In this document: piece by piece, positions 43,759 through 50,985 of the stretch
Layout of the letters: each line of letters starts with the position of its first letter
Numbering within the stretch: the stretch's first letter is position 1
Origin: CAZGUH01 sp964529005
GTDB taxonomy: Bacteria > Actinomycetota > Acidimicrobiia > Acidimicrobiales > Ilumatobacteraceae
DNA length: 64,000 nt
NCBI GenBank assembly: GCA_964529005.1
Contig: CAZGUH010000005.1
Span: 62,001 to 126,000 of the forward strand
Direction: 5' to 3'
Position numbers and translations under genes: made by a program
Notes under the pieces: generated by a model
The model's input: only the letters and a program-made list of their open reading frames with translations
Databases searched by the model: none
Told to the model about the DNA's origin: nothing

Positions 43759-44651
43759 GTGACGGACTCGATCCCCTGCACGCGGACGTCGATCCCGACG
43801 TGCTCCAGGCCAGCGCCTACGTCGACGGCGATCTGGCCGCCGATGAGCGCGCCCGGGTCGAAGCTTCGGCGTCGATCATGGAACGCGTCACCCAGATCCG
43901 TGCGGCTCGGGCAGCGCTCGCCAGCCCCTCTCCGATCGACCCGGCCCGCCGCGAGCAGGCGATCGCTGCGGCGATCGCTGCGTTCGGCGGCACGCGCCCT
44001 GCGGACGCCGATGCCGACGCCGACGCCGCCGACCCGCCGGTCGCGCCCGTGGTAGAGCCCCGCCGCCGCACCCGCTGGCTCCCGGCGCTGGCTGCCGCCG
44101 CGGTGGCCACCCTCGTCGGTGTGGGCGTCGTGCGCATGACGTCCGGCTCCGGTGACGATACGGCATCCGACGCGGCAATCCCGGAGGCGACGTCGAGCGC
44201 GGCGGGCTCGATCGAAGCAGCGACCGAGATGCAGCAAGGCGACGGCGACCCCGTCCCTGCCGCCGCCGGCGCCGAGGATTCGTCGGTGATGGCGGACGAG
44301 CAACGCACCAGCGAGGCCCTCGACATCAACGGACCGGGCGAGGTGGGCTCGGATGGCACGGCGTCCCCGGCCCAGCCCGGCGATGCGTCCGCGACCACCA
44401 GCGCCGCGCCGCCCGAGCTCGTGACCGAGGCCGACCTCCAGGACTTCGCGCGCGCCCGCCAGGCTCAGCCGCCGGCCGGATCTCCGACCGGGTCGTTGGC
44501 GACGGCGGGCCCGTGCGGATACGCCCCCAGCGATGTGCTCGGCGACGCCACGCACCGCGGCGCGCCGTCCGTCGTGGTCGTCGACGGCGACGACGTGATC
44601 GCCGTCGACCCGGTGACCTGCGCCGAACAACTCCGCGCCGACGCGCCGTAG
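43755..44651 (+). CDS. Putative membrane anti-sigma factor (Rv3912 position)
   Basis: 298 residues. The N-terminal 80 residues (DPDVLQASAYVDGDLAADERARVEASASIMERVTQIRAARAAL) resemble the anti-sigma helical domain but lack the His-Cys-Cys zinc motif. A single membrane helix (LPALAAAAVATLVGVGVV, about 109-127) leads to a long Ala/Ser/Thr/Asp-rich outer region and a compact C-terminal domain (PCGYAPSDVLGD ... DPVTCAEQL). It starts in the sigma stop (ATGA). It probably inhibits the adjacent sigma factor, by analogy with Rv3912. Confidence 0.78.
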   Translation: MSDGLDPLHADVDPDVLQASAYVDGDLAADERARVEASASIMERVTQIRAARAALASPSPIDPARREQAIAAAIAAFGGTRPADADADADAADPPVAPVVEPRRRTRWLPALAAAAVATLVGVGVVRMTSGSGDDTASDAAIPEATSSAAGSIEAATEMQQGDGDPVPAAAGAEDSSVMADEQRTSEALDINGPGEVGSDGTASPAQPGDASATTSAAPPELVTEADLQDFARARQAQPPAGSPTGSLATAGPCGYAPSDVLGDATHRGAPSVVVVDGDDVIAVDPVTCAEQLRADAP

Positions 44652-44674
44652 CGCCGCGCAGCCACCGGCCCGTT

Positions 44675-44680
44675 TAGGCT
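44675..44680 (+). promoter_or_regulatory. -10-like TAGGCT before the small membrane gene and trxB
   Basis: TAGGCT ends seven bases before ATG 44688, in the 36-bp gap after the anti-sigma gene. The arrangement suggests a leaderless start for the 44688 gene and trxB. Confidence 0.4.
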
Positions 44681-44687
44681 CCCCTGC

Positions 44688-45017
44688 ATGCCTGGCAATC
44701 CCCTCACCGACCCGGACTGGGCGCCGAACCTCGCCGACACGGTCGTCCGCTATGTCGGCATGGTCCGCGACAAGACGACCAAGCCGGTCATCACCATCGC
44801 TCGTGCCGTCGTGTTCGGCATCATCGGTGCGGTGGGCGGCCTAGCGGTGGCGATCCTCGCCGTCGTGGCGCTGGTGCGCGGCATCATCGCAGCGCTCGAG
44901 TGGCCGTTCACCCACCCCACGGCGGTGTGGCTCACCTACCTCGGACTCGGGGGCATCTTCTGCCTCGCCGGAGCGTTGTTGATGGCGAAGCGCCACTCCA
45001 AGGAGCCTGTCGTATGA
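44688..45017 (+). CDS. Small two-helix membrane protein upstream of trxB
   Basis: 109 residues. Two hydrophobic segments (VVFGIIGAVGGLAVAILAVVALVRGIIAAL and VWLTYLGLGGIFCLAGALLMA) with charged ends. It resembles the small phage-holin-like/DUF membrane proteins often found beside actinobacterial thioredoxin genes. The last base pair of the gene overlaps trxB (ATGA at 45014-45017). The function is unknown. Confidence 0.7.
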   Translation: MPGNPLTDPDWAPNLADTVVRYVGMVRDKTTKPVITIARAVVFGIIGAVGGLAVAILAVVALVRGIIAALEWPFTHPTAVWLTYLGLGGIFCLAGALLMAKRHSKEPVV

Positions 45018-45964
45018 CGCATCGGAAGGTCATCATCATCGGATCGGGTCCCGCCGGTCTGACCGCCGCGATCTACACCGCCCGTGCCAACCTCGCCCCG
45101 CTCGTGATCGAGGGCGAGCCGTCGAGCACGTCGGACCAGCCCGGGGGTCAACTGATGTTGACGACCGAGGTGGAGAACTTCCCCGGCTTCCCCGAGGGGA
45201 TCATGGGGCCCGAGTTGATGATGCGTTTCCGTGAGCAGGCGGCGCGGTTCGGCGCCGAGTTCCTCACCGAGAAGGCCACCAGCGTCGACTTCAGCCAGCG
45301 CCCCTTCACCGTGTCGGTCCGCGAGCAGAGGTACACCGCCGACGCGGTGATCGTGTCGACCGGGGCGCAGAGCCTGATGCTCGGGCTCGAGGCCGAGTCC
45401 CGCCTGCTCGGCCACGGCCTCTCGACCTGCGCCACGTGCGACGGCTTCTTCTTCCGCAACCACGAGATCGCGGTCGTCGGCGGCGGCGATTCGGCCGTGG
45501 AGGAAGCCACCTTCCTCACCAAATTCGCGTCGAAGGTCACGTTGATCCACCGTCGCGACTCGCTGCGCGCCAGCAAGATCATGCAGGAGCGGGCGCTCAG
45601 CAACCCGAAGATCGAGATCATGTGGGACACGGTGGTCGACGAGCTCGTCGGCGACGAGAAGCTGGAAGGCGCGATCGTGCGCAACGTGAAGACCGGCGAG
45701 ACGCAGAAGCTGGGCGTCACCGGGCTGTTCGTCGCCATCGGGCACCGCCCGAACACCGACTTGTTCAAGGGCATCCTCGACATGGACGACAACGGCTACC
45801 TCGTCACACTCCCCGGCTCGACCGCGACCAACGTGCCGGGCGTCTTCGCTTGCGGCGACGTCCAGGACCACACGTACCGGCAGGCGATCACCGCCGCCGG
45901 GACCGGATGCATGTCGGCGATCGACGCCGAGCGCTGGCTCGAGGCCAACGTCGGCGACCACTGA
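45014..45964 (+). CDS. trxB: Thioredoxin reductase
   Basis: 316 residues from ATG 45014. FAD motif IIIGSGPAGLTAAIYTARA, redox motif CATCDGFFF, NADPH motif VVGGGDSAVEEATFL and the C-terminal FAD motif GVFACGDVQD. It reduces thioredoxin with NADPH. Thioredoxin is encoded 121 bp downstream. Confidence 0.96.
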   Translation: MTHRKVIIIGSGPAGLTAAIYTARANLAPLVIEGEPSSTSDQPGGQLMLTTEVENFPGFPEGIMGPELMMRFREQAARFGAEFLTEKATSVDFSQRPFTVSVREQRYTADAVIVSTGAQSLMLGLEAESRLLGHGLSTCATCDGFFFRNHEIAVVGGGDSAVEEATFLTKFASKVTLIHRRDSLRASKIMQERALSNPKIEIMWDTVVDELVGDEKLEGAIVRNVKTGETQKLGVTGLFVAIGHRPNTDLFKGILDMDDNGYLVTLPGSTATNVPGVFACGDVQDHTYRQAITAAGTGCMSAIDAERWLEANVGDH

Positions 45965-46085
45965 GCGTGAGACCACGGTGTGCTGTTCCAGCGTCACTCT
46001 GCGTGGTCGTCTCGGGGAATGTGTCGGCCCTGGTACGTGTTGCATGCCTCGGTAGCATTGCTGCCCTGATCGAAAGGACCTCCCC

Positions 46086-46424
46086 ATGGCCGACGGTATC
46101 CTGACACTCACCTCTTCGACGTTCGACGAGATCGTCGCCGGGTCGGACAAGCCGATCCTCGTCGACTTCTGGGCTGAGTGGTGCGGGCCGTGCAAGATGA
46201 TCGCGCCGATCCTCGGCGAGATCGCCAGCGAACAGAGCGACAAGTTGACGGTCGCCAAGCTCAACGTCGACGAGAACCCCGACCTCGCGCTGCGCTTCAA
46301 CGTGATGAGCATCCCGACGTTGCTGGTCTTCGACAAGGGCGACGTGCGCAAGCGCCTCGTCGGAGCGAAAGGCAAGGGTCAACTTCTGCAGGAGCTCGAC
46401 GAATTCCTCGTCACCTCCCACTGA
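46086..46424 (+). CDS. trxA: Thioredoxin
   Basis: 112 residues. Active site WAEWCGPCKMIAP, cis-Pro region MSIPTLLVF, and the C-terminal helix LLQELDEFL. An AAAGGA ribosome binding site lies upstream, and a GTAGCAT at 46051 could be a -10. The stop overlaps the next gene by CTGA. Confidence 0.96.
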   Translation: MADGILTLTSSTFDEIVAGSDKPILVDFWAEWCGPCKMIAPILGEIASEQSDKLTVAKLNVDENPDLALRFNVMSIPTLLVFDKGDVRKRLVGAKGKGQLLQELDEFLVTSH

Positions 46425-47404
46425 CGGCCGGTCAACGCGGCGAGGCGGTGCGCGACCTGCAGCGCCGCCTCGCCGCCGCCGGGTTCTTGTCCAACCCAGG
46501 CGCGGAACCGAGCGTCTACTGCTCCGCGACCGTCGCCGCGGTCTCGTCGTTCCAGTCGGCTCGCGGTCTCACGGTGACCGGCGCCTGCGACGAGAACACA
46601 TGGTCGGCGCTGGTCGAGGCGTCGTGGCGATTGGGCGACCGGCTTCTCTTGCTCACGTCCCCCAACCTGCGCGGCGACGACGTGGCGGATCTGCAGTCAC
46701 GCCTCGGTCGCCTCGGATTCGACTGCGGCCGCGTCGACGGCATCTTCGGCGCCAGAACGGCCTCGGCCCTCGAGGATTTCCAACACAACTGTGGTCTGCA
46801 CGCGGACGGGGTGTGCGGAACCGAGACCATCCGTGCACTCGAACTGCTCAGCAGGCAGACCGGCAGCGGGCCAGGCGTCGCCCGGCTGCGCGAGGTCGAG
46901 GCACTGCGGGTCATCGTCGGCTCCCTCGCCCGCCGCCGCATCGTGGTCGGACAGTTCGGCGGCTTGAGCGCCATCACTCGCAGCATCAGCCGCGAGCTGC
47001 GTTTCAGCGGCGCTCACGTCATCACCGTCGACGAGCCGGACGCGGTGGCACAAGCGAACGTCGCCAATCGTTTCGGGGCCGAGGTGTACATCGGCTTCGC
47101 CGGCAGCACCGGCCCGACATCCGTCATCTCGTACTACGCCGTGCCGACGTTCGAATCAGCCGGGGGCCGTTCGCTGGCCGAACGCCTGGCCGGCGCGATC
47201 CGCGCTCTCGATGGCGACGGCGCACCTCTGGTCGAGGTGCAGGGCATGCGTCTGCCTGTGCTGCGCGAGACCCGGATGACGGCGGTGCTGTGCTCGTTGA
47301 GCGATGTGCGGCGGTGGGTCGATCACGGCTTGGCGCTGACGTCCTCGGTGGTGTCTGCGCTCACCAGCTGGTCAGCGTCTCCGCTTGTGGACACTCAACC
47401 CTGA
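46421..47404 (+). CDS. CwlM-like protein: two peptidoglycan-binding domains plus degenerate amidase domain
   Basis: About 327 residues from CTG 46421. GTG 46448 is the only usual start but would cut the first helix of the first domain. Two peptidoglycan-binding domains: AVRDLQRRLAAAGF and DVADLQSRLGRLGFDCGRVDGIFGARTASALEDFQ. The C-terminal third (from LRVIVGSLARRR) follows the amidase_3 fold, but expected zinc ligands look absent: the DPGHGG position reads GQFGGLS, and the IHAN position reads FAGS. No signal peptide is present. In mycobacteria CwlM (same position after trx) is a cytoplasmic regulator of MurA, controlled by phosphorylation. The same role is likely here. Confidence 0.8.
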   Translation: MTAGQRGEAVRDLQRRLAAAGFLSNPGAEPSVYCSATVAAVSSFQSARGLTVTGACDENTWSALVEASWRLGDRLLLLTSPNLRGDDVADLQSRLGRLGFDCGRVDGIFGARTASALEDFQHNCGLHADGVCGTETIRALELLSRQTGSGPGVARLREVEALRVIVGSLARRRIVVGQFGGLSAITRSISRELRFSGAHVITVDEPDAVAQANVANRFGAEVYIGFAGSTGPTSVISYYAVPTFESAGGRSLAERLAGAIRALDGDGAPLVEVQGMRLPVLRETRMTAVLCSLSDVRRWVDHGLALTSSVVSALTSWSASPLVDTQP

Positions 47405-47585
47405 ATCGACGCTTTCTCCACACCTCTGTCCCCAGTATGTGCGTAAACCTGACGCTCGGGGTCTGGGCTCGACCTGAGGCTGTGCTCGACGCTTCAGGAT
47501 GGGGCGACGGAAATCTGCCGCTGCGCCCGCCTCGGTGTGCGGCTGGGCGGTCCTCATTGTGAGGCGTCGCCGTGTTGACGTAAGG

Positions 47586-47602
47586 CGTCGCCTCAGGCGA
47601 CG
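47586..47602 (-). terminator. Stem-loop at the parB stop codon
   Basis: CGTCGCC and GGCGACG (7-bp arms) pair around TCA, the reverse of the parB TGA stop. AGGCGTCGCC is repeated at 47562-47571 and 47583-47592. It is a possible bidirectional terminator between parB and the CwlM-like gene. The rest of the 47405-47585 interval shows nothing. Confidence 0.4.
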
Positions 47603-48543
47603 GAACCTCCGCTGTCGGTCATCGCCCGATAGATGCGCTCGAGATCCTCGAGGTCGGCGAACTCGATCGTGACGCGGCCACGCTTGGCCCCCATGGTCAC
47701 CGAGACCCGCGTGTCCAGGTGGTCGGACAACAGGTTCTCCAGTTCCAGCAACCCCGGTGGGCGCAGGCGTGCCGATGCAAGCTGCGCAGGCTTGGGGGAC
47801 GCTCCGTCTCCGGCAGCCGGGTCTTCGGCCTCCTGCGCTGCTGCCACCCCGCCACCCCGCGCGCGCACCGCCTCCTCGACCGCACGCACGCTCCATCCCT
47901 CCGTGGCCGCTTGGCGCGCGATCGCCTCCTGAAAGGCACGGTCAGGCGTTCCCAGCAGAGCTCGTGCGTGTCCACCGGACAGGCGGCCGTCGGCCAGCAG
48001 GTGCTGGATCGACGGCGGCAGCGACATCAACCGCAACGTGTTGGTGACAGCCGAACGGCTGCGTCCGACGCGGGTGGCGACCTGCTCGTGCGTCAGAGAG
48101 AAATCCTCGATCAGTTGCTGGTATGCCGCAGCTTCTTCGAGCGGCGTGAGATCCTGCCGATGCAAGTTCTCGACCAGTGCTTGCTCCACGGCGGTCATGT
48201 CGTCGGTCGAGCGCACCACTGCGGGAATCACCGTCAGCCCCGCCCGGCGGGCAGCGCGCCAACGACGCTCCCCAGCCACCAGCTGATAGCTGCCGCCTTC
48301 GCGCGGGCGCACGAGGACCGGCTGCAAAACGCCCACCTCGCTGATCGACGCAGCGAGCTCCGCCAGCGACTCCTCGTCGAAGTGCACGCGCGGCTGGTGT
48401 GGGTTCGCGTGGATCGCGTCGATCGGCAGATGCTCCAAGTGCGCGCCAGCGGCGCCCGCCGCATCCGTCGCCCCCGACGACGGCAGCGCGTCCGACGGGA
48501 TCAGCGCACCCAATCCCTTACCCAAACCTCCGGGCCGTACCAC
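47593..48543 (-). CDS. parB: Chromosome partitioning protein ParB
   Basis: 316 residues from GTG 48543, giving the usual RPGGLGKGLGALIP start. IHANPHQPRVHFDEESL, the CTP-binding LVAGERRWRAARRAGL, the helix-turn-helix (EQVATRVGRSRSAVTNTLRLM) and GHARALLGT are intact, with a C-terminal dimer domain. The gene overlaps parA by 26 bp. It binds the parS sites at 49459 and 49494 and slides along DNA using CTP. Confidence 0.95.
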   Translation of the reverse strand: MVRPGGLGKGLGALIPSDALPSSGATDAAGAAGAHLEHLPIDAIHANPHQPRVHFDEESLAELAASISEVGVLQPVLVRPREGGSYQLVAGERRWRAARRAGLTVIPAVVRSTDDMTAVEQALVENLHRQDLTPLEEAAAYQQLIEDFSLTHEQVATRVGRSRSAVTNTLRLMSLPPSIQHLLADGRLSGGHARALLGTPDRAFQEAIARQAATEGWSVRAVEEAVRARGGGVAAAQEAEDPAAGDGASPKPAQLASARLRPPGLLELENLLSDHLDTRVSVTMGAKRGRVTIEFADLEDLERIYRAMTDSGGSVA

Positions 48544-49363
48544 GGCTGACCTCCTTTGCGACCTCTCGATACGCGACCGCACCCCGCGAGGTGGGGTCGT
48601 AGGTGATGATCGGCTTTCCGAACGAGGGCGCCTCGCTCAGTCGCACCGTTCGTGGGATCACGGTGCGCAACACCTTCTCGCCAAAGTGCTCCCGCACCTC
48701 GTGCACGACCTGGTCCGCCAGCTTGGTCCGGGCGTCGTACATCACACACACGATCGTGCTCAGTTCGAGCGCAGGGTTGAGGTTGCGTCGGACGAGATCC
48801 ACGTTCCGCAGCAGCTGACCGAGGCCCTCGAGCGCGTAGTACTCGCACTGAATCGGGACCAGCACCTCCCGCGCGGCGTTCAACCCGTTGACCGTCAGCA
48901 GTCCGAGCGACGGCGGACAATCGACCAGCACGTAGTCGTAGTCCGCCACCACCGCGTCGATCGCCCGCTTCAGGCGGTTCTCGCGGCTGAAGGCGGGCAC
49001 GAGCTCGATCTCCGCGCCTGCCAGGTCGAGGCTTGCTGGCGCCACGAACAAGTTGCGGATGGCCGTCGGTTCGATGCAGTTCTCGAGTGGGGCCTCGTGC
49101 ATGATCACGTGGTACATCGACGTCTCGAGACCCCGGTTCTCGATCCCGAGGCCCGTCGACGCGTTGCCCTGGGGATCGAGGTCGATCACCAGGGTGCGGT
49201 ATCCGAGCTCAGCAAGGCATGCGCCGAGGTTGATCGTCGTCGTCGTCTTGCCGACGCCGCCTTTCTGATTGGCGACGGCGATGACACGCGGGAGCGCCCG
49301 TGCGGTGGGCGTGGGCTCCGTCGGCGTGCTCGGCTCGACCGACGTCGTGTACTCAGACGTCAT
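48518..49363 (-). CDS. parA: Chromosome partitioning ATPase ParA
   Basis: 281 residues from ATG 49363. Deviant Walker A (NQKGGVGKTTTTINLG), LVIDLDPQGNASTGLG, LVDCPPSLGLLTVNGLNAA and a C-terminal region ending SFGKPIITYDPTSRGAVAY. A disordered Thr/Pro-rich N-terminus (about 1-25) precedes the core. It works with ParB and parS to move origins apart. Confidence 0.95.
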   Translation of the reverse strand: MTSEYTTSVEPSTPTEPTPTARALPRVIAVANQKGGVGKTTTTINLGACLAELGYRTLVIDLDPQGNASTGLGIENRGLETSMYHVIMHEAPLENCIEPTAIRNLFVAPASLDLAGAEIELVPAFSRENRLKRAIDAVVADYDYVLVDCPPSLGLLTVNGLNAAREVLVPIQCEYYALEGLGQLLRNVDLVRRNLNPALELSTIVCVMYDARTKLADQVVHEVREHFGEKVLRTVIPRTVRLSEAPSFGKPIITYDPTSRGAVAYREVAKEVSRGTARRFG

Positions 49364-49458
49364 CAGGGGTGCGCTCCGATCGGGGATTGTCCGCGCATCG
49401 ACACGCGGCCGCCGAGACTGTATCCCCACCATCCTGCTCCGTGCATGGATGGCCGCGA

Positions 49459-49474
49459 TGTTTCACGTGAAACC
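49459..49474. promoter_or_regulatory. parS site 1
   Basis: TGTTTCACGTGAAACC, 15 of 16 matches to the parS consensus TGTTTCACGTGAAACA. It lies upstream of parA, between parA and rsmG. Confidence 0.92.
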
Positions 49475-49486
49475 TCAGCTTCAGAC

Positions 49487-49516
49487 GAGCCGATGTTCCA
49501 CGTGAAACATCGGCTC
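49487..49516. promoter_or_regulatory. parS site 2 inside a 30-bp palindrome after rsmG
   Basis: TGTTCCACGTGAAACA (49494-49509, 15 of 16 parS bases) forms the centre of a 30-bp palindrome (49487-49516) with a single mismatched position. The arms GAGCCGATGTT and AACATCGGCTC lie 8 bp after the rsmG stop, so the element could act both as a ParB site and as an rsmG terminator. Confidence 0.88.
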
Positions 49517-49524
49517 AGCCAAGG

Positions 49525-50061
49525 TCAGCCTCGGCGCAGAATTACCACGCCCGGGTAGCCAGACGACTGAATCCAGTCGGTCCCCACAAGGTCCCAACGT
49601 CGGTCCGACGCCGGGGGAGCCGAGACGACCAGCAGTCCGCCGTCGGCCAGCAACGGACGGGCGATGCTCACGGTCTCGATCGGCGACGCGAAGCTTCGTG
49701 CCGTCACGACGTCCGCCCATCCGCTCCACGCGCTGTCGTGTCCGAGAAGCGTGGCGTCGACTTGGCTGACGGTCACGCGGTCGTCGATCCCCAAGCGGCT
49801 GACGATGCGACGCAGGACGTCCGCTCTACTCGCCCGCCGCTCCACGAGCCGGACGACGAGATCGGGGCGCCGCACCGCGATGACGACGCCGGGAAGTCCC
49901 CCACCCGATCCGAGATCGACCACATGGCGCGTCGCGGAGGGCAGGGGAGCGAGGAACTGTTCGCTGTGGCGCACCGCGCTCTCCAGCGAGCGCTCACCGA
50001 TCGCACCCTGCCGAACGGCAAGGGCGAGCGCGGCGAGAAGGTCCGGGTCGGCGTCAGGCAT
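49525..50061 (-). CDS. rsmG: 16S rRNA (guanine-N7) methyltransferase RsmG
   Basis: 178 residues from ATG 50061. SAM motif HVVDLGSGGGLPGVVIAVRRPD, VVTARSFASPIETVSIARPLLADGG and LVVSAP. The length is somewhat below the usual 200 or so because the N-terminal helical part is short. It overlaps jag by eight bases. It methylates 16S rRNA near the decoding site (family knowledge). Confidence 0.93.
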   Translation of the reverse strand: MPDADPDLLAALALAVRQGAIGERSLESAVRHSEQFLAPLPSATRHVVDLGSGGGLPGVVIAVRRPDLVVRLVERRASRADVLRRIVSRLGIDDRVTVSQVDATLLGHDSAWSGWADVVTARSFASPIETVSIARPLLADGGLLVVSAPPASDRRWDLVGTDWIQSSGYPGVVILRRG

Positions 50062-50953
50062 CCGCCGGAGCGATGACGACACGCCGGAACGGGTCGTCTC
50101 CCTCCGACCGGGTGACGACCCGGCTGTCGTCCGTGAGGACGTCATGGATGACCTTGCGGTCGGCCGACGGCATCGGCTCGAGGGCACGGGCCGTGCCGGA
50201 GGCAACCACCTCGTCGGCGACGCGCGCGGCGAAGCGGCTGAGCGCTTCACGCCGGCGCTCGCGGTAGCCGGCCACGTCGACCCGCAGCCGCGTCTCGTGG
50301 TCACCGAGGCGGCGTTGGGCAGCGACACGGGTCAGGTCCTGGATCGCCAGCAGCGTGCTGCCACGAGGCCCGACGAGGAGCCCGAGGTCGCTTCCGTCGA
50401 CGGTCACCTCGATCTCGGCCCCGTCGGTCTGCACGGTGCTGGTCCCCGTGAGGCCGAACGCATCGACCAGCTGCTGAACGAACTTCTGCGCTTCGGCGCC
50501 CACCTGCTGTGCGTCCACCTGCTGCTCCTTTTGTTCGGACCCAGCTCGATCACTGGGACGCGGTCCTCGCCGGCTGCGGTTGTTGCTGGATCGCCGTTGC
50601 GACGACCGCTCGCCGGACGTCTCGGCGCCGTTGCCCGAAGCGGGCGGCGAAGCACTGTGCGACTCCCCGGCGGGCGTCTGCTCTGCGACCGCCACACTCG
50701 ACGCGCCGTTGCCGCCGGTCGACTTACGTCCGCGACGATCGCGTCGATCGATCTTCGGTCGGGGCCGCATCGGCCGCACCCGAGCCCGCACACGAGCGGT
50801 GCCGCGGACCCGGCCGAACAGGCCAGGGCGAGGCTCCTCCAAGATCTCGAACTCGGCGTCATCCTCGGCCACACCGAGCTGGTCCAGCGCGCGCTCTTTC
50901 GCCTCGTCCACCGAGCGTCCGGTGGTCTCCACCCATTCCATGTCGTGATCCAT
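50054..50953 (-). CDS. jag: Jag/KhpB RNA-binding protein
   Basis: 299 residues from ATG 50953 (ATG 50941 is a close alternative). Jag-N domain (ETTGRSVDEAKERALDQLGV ... EILEEPRPGLFGRV), a long basic/Ser/Gln linker (about 60-155), a KH domain with GLLVGPRGSTLLAIQDL, and an R3H domain (RFAARVADEVVASG ... LEPMPSADRKVIHDVL). The gene lies between yidC and rsmG, its normal place, and may bind RNA at the membrane next to YidC. Confidence 0.93.
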   Translation of the reverse strand: MDHDMEWVETTGRSVDEAKERALDQLGVAEDDAEFEILEEPRPGLFGRVRGTARVRARVRPMRPRPKIDRRDRRGRKSTGGNGASSVAVAEQTPAGESHSASPPASGNGAETSGERSSQRRSSNNRSRRGPRPSDRAGSEQKEQQVDAQQVGAEAQKFVQQLVDAFGLTGTSTVQTDGAEIEVTVDGSDLGLLVGPRGSTLLAIQDLTRVAAQRRLGDHETRLRVDVAGYRERRREALSRFAARVADEVVASGTARALEPMPSADRKVIHDVLTDDSRVVTRSEGDDPFRRVVIAPADA

Positions 50954-50985
50954 TCACCTCGGGCCGCGCGTGGCGCGGCCGTCTG

